DNA of 64,000 nucleotides from Fictibacillus marinisediminis (GTDB taxonomy: Bacteria; Bacillota; Bacilli; Bacillales; Fictibacillaceae). The notes under the pieces are model-generated. The model made no database searches and was not told the origin of the DNA. It worked only from the letters and a program-made list of their open reading frames with translations. The position numbers and the translations under genes are program-made. How positions within the stretch are numbered: position 1 is the stretch's first letter; the number at the start of each line of letters is the position of its first letter. The stretch lies in NCBI RefSeq assembly GCF_023149135.1, contig NZ_JAIWJX010000002.1:3720001-3784000 (forward strand). The letters run 5' to 3'. Below are positions 61,576 to 64,000 of the stretch, piece by piece.

Positions 61576-62148
61576 CTAAATCTTTCTGAACAATTTGATG
61601 CGGATGTCTTCAGGTGAAGAAATTTCGGCAAGCGGGAAATCCTGGCCGGTTGCACTCAGCAGTCCCCAGTATCTTTTTTTGTATTTGTCTAATGGTGCAC
61701 TCGTCCATTTTCCGTTTTCTTCGTTTATATTGAACTCGTTTTCCAAATAAAAAGGATTATGATATAGCCAGTGATCCGAAATGGAAGGAAGACGGTTCCA
61801 GTAAGTAAAATCATAACTGTACTCATTAAGTGATATGATAGGATATCCAATTTCAGGCTGAAGCTCAACTTCAATGCCATATAAGGTCCCTTCTCGCACT
61901 TCATCCAATTGCGGCAAAGGAGAGTCTGTTTCTTTTTGATAAAGCTTAATAAAATTGGTAGTAAGCCAGCCCTCTGGATAAGCATCCGACTTCCAGCGCA
62001 AAAACCTCGGCGTTAAACTGACAAACCCTTCTTCCTTCCCTACCCTGTCCAGTTCAGCAAACAATAGGTCCAAACTTTTATAAGTTTCCTGCAGAACCTG
62101 AACGGCATTCGTTATATTTTCCCCTTTTGTTTTAAGCGTTGAAGACAT
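61576..62148 (-). CDS. Unknown protein paired with a nuclease-like gene
   Basis: 190 residues, soluble, acidic in the middle and aromatic-rich (ISLNEYSYDFTYWNRLPSISDHWLYHNPFYLENEF). N-terminal helix about 8-45. No family recognised. GGAGG stands before ATG, and its first 17 bases overlap the end of the nuclease-like gene, so translation is coupled. Possibly the partner of a two-gene defence or processing module. Confidence 0.65.
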   Translation of the reverse strand: MSSTLKTKGENITNAVQVLQETYKSLDLLFAELDRVGKEEGFVSLTPRFLRWKSDAYPEGWLTTNFIKLYQKETDSPLPQLDEVREGTLYGIEVELQPEIGYPIISLNEYSYDFTYWNRLPSISDHWLYHNPFYLENEFNINEENGKWTSAPLDKYKKRYWGLLSATGQDFPLAEISSPEDIRIKLFRKI

Positions 62149-62923
62149 AGTGCTCTTCCTCCTTTAGGGTTTGTGTGTTCCAACTCCAGCTCACCGTGCT
62201 ATTAAGTGATTCCGGCGAAAACTGATAATGTTCATCTGACACTTCTTGCGCCAATAAATTTTGGGTGAACCCCGTAAAGCGTTCAAATCCTTTCCTCCGC
62301 AAAAGCTCCTGCATGTCTTGAACGATTTGCTTCCTCCCCAAATCAAGATCACCAGGTGACAACTCATTAAGCGTCTCCAGCACATCTTCCCACGATAAAA
62401 AACCAAGGTGAACACCCGGTTCAATAATAGAGCGGCTCCGAATGGCTTCTTGTACATTCTTCATCGTGACGAACGGTGCCAGAAAAATAAGGTAAGCCGT
62501 TTTTCCTTCGCTTATTTCAGCCAGCATTCTCGCATAACGGGCAAGCTGGTTTCTGCTTTCTTTGTAATCAATCTGCAAATCCACGGCATCTCCATCGTCC
62601 TCAGACGACAACCCGCTCAAGTATTTTACTTCAATCCCTGCAAAGGTCCCGCCCAGCCGGAGCCGAAGATCAATTTCTCCCTCGTGATGTTTTGGCCAGA
62701 ACTCAAACACCGCGTCAAAACCTCTCTCTTTTTCAATAAGGTTGCTCCACTGCACATGTTCATCGTCCTGTTCAAATCTTGCCTTTTTCAGGATATGACC
62801 CAGAGCGGCTTCAAACGGCAAATAGCGGATGGTGCCAAAGAAATTACCTGTCAATAAATCTTCCAAACGGTCAGATAAATTGCTTCCGGTCGTCGATAAT
62901 TTGTTATGTATATCAGCTAACAA
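62132..62923 (-). CDS. PD-(D/E)XK nuclease-like protein
   Basis: 263 residues starting at TTG behind AAAGGAGGG. Residues 64-105 have the nuclease core arrangement: a beta-hairpin with Asp85 (GEIDLRLRL) followed by Glu98-Val-Lys100 (AGIEVKYLS). An upstream helix (GFDAVFEFWPKHH) and a downstream helix (SRNQLARYARMLAEI, with the conserved 'QL.rY' seen in many such proteins) complete the fold. The function could be restriction, defence or repair; the family is broad. No methyltransferase or helicase is adjacent. Confidence 0.7.
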   Translation of the reverse strand: MLADIHNKLSTTGSNLSDRLEDLLTGNFFGTIRYLPFEAALGHILKKARFEQDDEHVQWSNLIEKERGFDAVFEFWPKHHEGEIDLRLRLGGTFAGIEVKYLSGLSSEDDGDAVDLQIDYKESRNQLARYARMLAEISEGKTAYLIFLAPFVTMKNVQEAIRSRSIIEPGVHLGFLSWEDVLETLNELSPGDLDLGRKQIVQDMQELLRRKGFERFTGFTQNLLAQEVSDEHYQFSPESLNSTVSWSWNTQTLKEEEHYVFNA

Positions 62924-62994
62924 AACGAACCCTCCTTTCCTTTTAATGTAGCAAACTTTTTCCGTCTTTTATAGAATTATTTTCCAAATCAAAA

Positions 62995-63021
62995 AGACCA
63001 ACCTGCTAAGCAGATTGGTCT
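62995..63021 (-). terminator. Rho-independent terminator of the permease gene
   Basis: AGACCAACCTGCT / AGCAGATTGGTCT stem with one mismatch and a T-run on the minus strand, about 20 bases past the permease stop. Confidence 0.8.
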
Positions 63022-63040
63022 AATTTTTTTTTTATATATT

Positions 63041-64000
63041 TTAATTCTCCACCGAAACCGAGGATACATCGCTTTTTCGACGCTGCTTATTTATCAACGG
63101 ATAGATGATAAAGCCGGCAAGGAACAAGCCGATTCCGAGGCCAAACGTCTTAAGATCAGCTGTCCCCGTTTTGATCACCCATATGGAGTAAATAAGTGCT
63201 AATACCGCAATGATGACATCCTTGACTCGCGAGCCTTTTGATCCTTCCATGGCTTCCCCTTTTAAGGTGAGCTTCAGGAAAAAGGCTGCTGAAACAAGAT
63301 AAGGAATCAGATAAGCAAGCGTAGCTGCTGTCGTCAGGAACGTATACGCCTGACTGATGGTTCCTGAAATCGTAGAGAAAATTAAAATCTGTGACATCAC
63401 ATTTGTAACAGTAAGAGATCTTGTTGGGCTTCCTTTTTTGTTCACTTTTGCAAAATACGCAGGAAAAGTTCCCGATTTTGCTGCTTGATAAGGAACCTCT
63501 GCGCTTAAAAGGATCCAGCCGATCGTTGCCCCAAATAAGGAAACGAGTGCGAGAATAGCCATGACATTTGCACCTGCACTGCCGATTATGGCAGAAAGGG
63601 CATCAACGAAAGGCTTGTCAGAAGCTTTTAAGACTTCCTGAGGCAAGATTCCCATCGTCAGAAGCGTAATCGCCATGTAAATCACAAGAGCAACAATGAG
63701 TCCGAAGATCGTAGCGCGGCTCACATCCCGCTGTGATTTCGCACGTCCTGATAAGATAACGGCCGATTCAATACCGATGAACGCCCATAGCGTAGAGATC
63801 GCCGCCATTTGCACCTGGCTGAACAGTCCATGTGGCGTCCCGCCTTCATCAGCGACAGGTGTATAGAATTCACCGAAATTGGATGACTGGAATGCAAAAA
63901 GTGCTGCGACAATAAAGAGTGCAAAACCGGCCACCTTTGATGCTGTTGCAATAAAATTCAATTTTCCAGCTCTGTTCATGCTGCTCACCAAAATAAAGTG
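63041..64000 (-). CDS. APC-superfamily amino-acid permease (5' end beyond window)
   Basis: The C-terminal 320 residues of a permease, open to the right edge (no start seen; the in-frame GTG at 63991 is internal). About eight membrane helices remain. The stretch TLWAFIGIESAVILSGRAKSQRDVSRATIFG is the APA-group signature (helix 6 'GxExA' and following loop), and GWILLSAEVPYQAAKSGTFPAYFAKVN is the usual loop 8-9 segment. The closest type is the basic amino acid/polyamine antiporters such as arginine:ornithine exchangers; direction and substrate cannot be shown here. Confidence 0.88.
   Translation of the reverse strand, partial: HFILVSSMNRAGKLNFIATASKVAGFALFIVAALFAFQSSNFGEFYTPVADEGGTPHGLFSQVQMAAISTLWAFIGIESAVILSGRAKSQRDVSRATIFGLIVALVIYMAITLLTMGILPQEVLKASDKPFVDALSAIIGSAGANVMAILALVSLFGATIGWILLSAEVPYQAAKSGTFPAYFAKVNKKGSPTRSLTVTNVMSQILIFSTISGTISQAYTFLTTAATLAYLIPYLVSAAFFLKLTLKGEAMEGSKGSRVKDVIIAVLALIYSIWVIKTGTADLKTFGLGIGLFLAGFIIYPLINKQRRKSDVSSVSVEN

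Overview
The window reads as chromosome from a Gram-positive spore-former of the Bacillaceae. Ribosome-binding sites are strong AGGAGG types, TTG and GTG starts are common, and there is an SbsC-like S-layer protein, an eps-type exopolysaccharide operon, FtsW, a Spo0A-type DNA-binding domain and a DinR/LexA-type box. The genus cannot be fixed from sequence alone; Fictibacillus or a close relative is only a guess. No rRNA, tRNA or CRISPR array was seen.

Region 1 (1-19.1 kb) is a nonribosomal peptide cluster, almost all on the minus strand and cut by the left edge. In transcription order it holds an A-PCP-Cy synthetase, a free-standing PCP, a Cy-A synthetase with a cysteine-type specificity code, a SagB/McbC-like azoline oxidase, a small possible ThiF/E1-like partner, an isochorismatase-fold hydrolase and two terminators. 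Then come an SHMT-family enzyme with altered active-site motifs, an MFS exporter and a terminal C-A-PCP-TE synthetase. A type II thioesterase and a divergent orphan regulator (receiver plus Spo0A-like DNA-binding domain) lie at the right end. The logic predicts a small thiazoline or thiazole peptide: an unusual starter acid, a heterocyclised cysteine, and one more residue released by the TE. The 7.3-12.4 kb part is far more AT-rich than the synthetases on either side.

Region 2 (19.3-20.2 kb) has a small minus-strand gene and a divergent plus-strand gene. The latter sits behind a LexA-like box overlapping a TATAAT promoter and seems to lack a canonical start codon next to its ribosome-binding site.

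Region 3 (20.5-36.7 kb) is mostly cell-envelope: S-layer protein, two tandem secreted M14 carboxypeptidases, an L,D-transpeptidase, a VanZ-like protein, cardiolipin synthase, a UPF0316 protein, three consecutive zinc-ribbon proteins (one TcaA-like) and a secreted alpha/alpha-barrel-like protein. Seven copies of a nested palindrome (GGTGCCAGGCACC arms) are scattered through 25.3-51.5 kb.

Region 4 (36.9-48.4 kb, minus) is an 11-gene exopolysaccharide operon: Wzz-like modulator, BY-kinase, PHP-type tyrosine phosphatase, PglF-like dehydratase, flippase, polymerase, two GT4 glycosyltransferases, PglC-like priming transferase, PglD-like acetyltransferase and PglE-like aminotransferase. The dehydratase, aminotransferase, acetyltransferase and priming transferase form an N,N'-diacetylbacillosamine-type initiation pathway.

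Region 5 (48.8-64 kb) is mixed: an esterase, an FtsW-family protein, two small genes, a possible tiny Cys-containing peptide gene, a MITE-like repeat, a 14-TM drug exporter, an M20 dipeptidase, an ArsR-type regulator divergent from a flavin reductase with a palindromic operator, a MarR regulator, an MFS gene broken by an in-frame stop next to an SgrR-type regulator, a PD-(D/E)XK-nuclease-like gene overlapping an unknown gene, and an amino-acid permease cut by the right edge.
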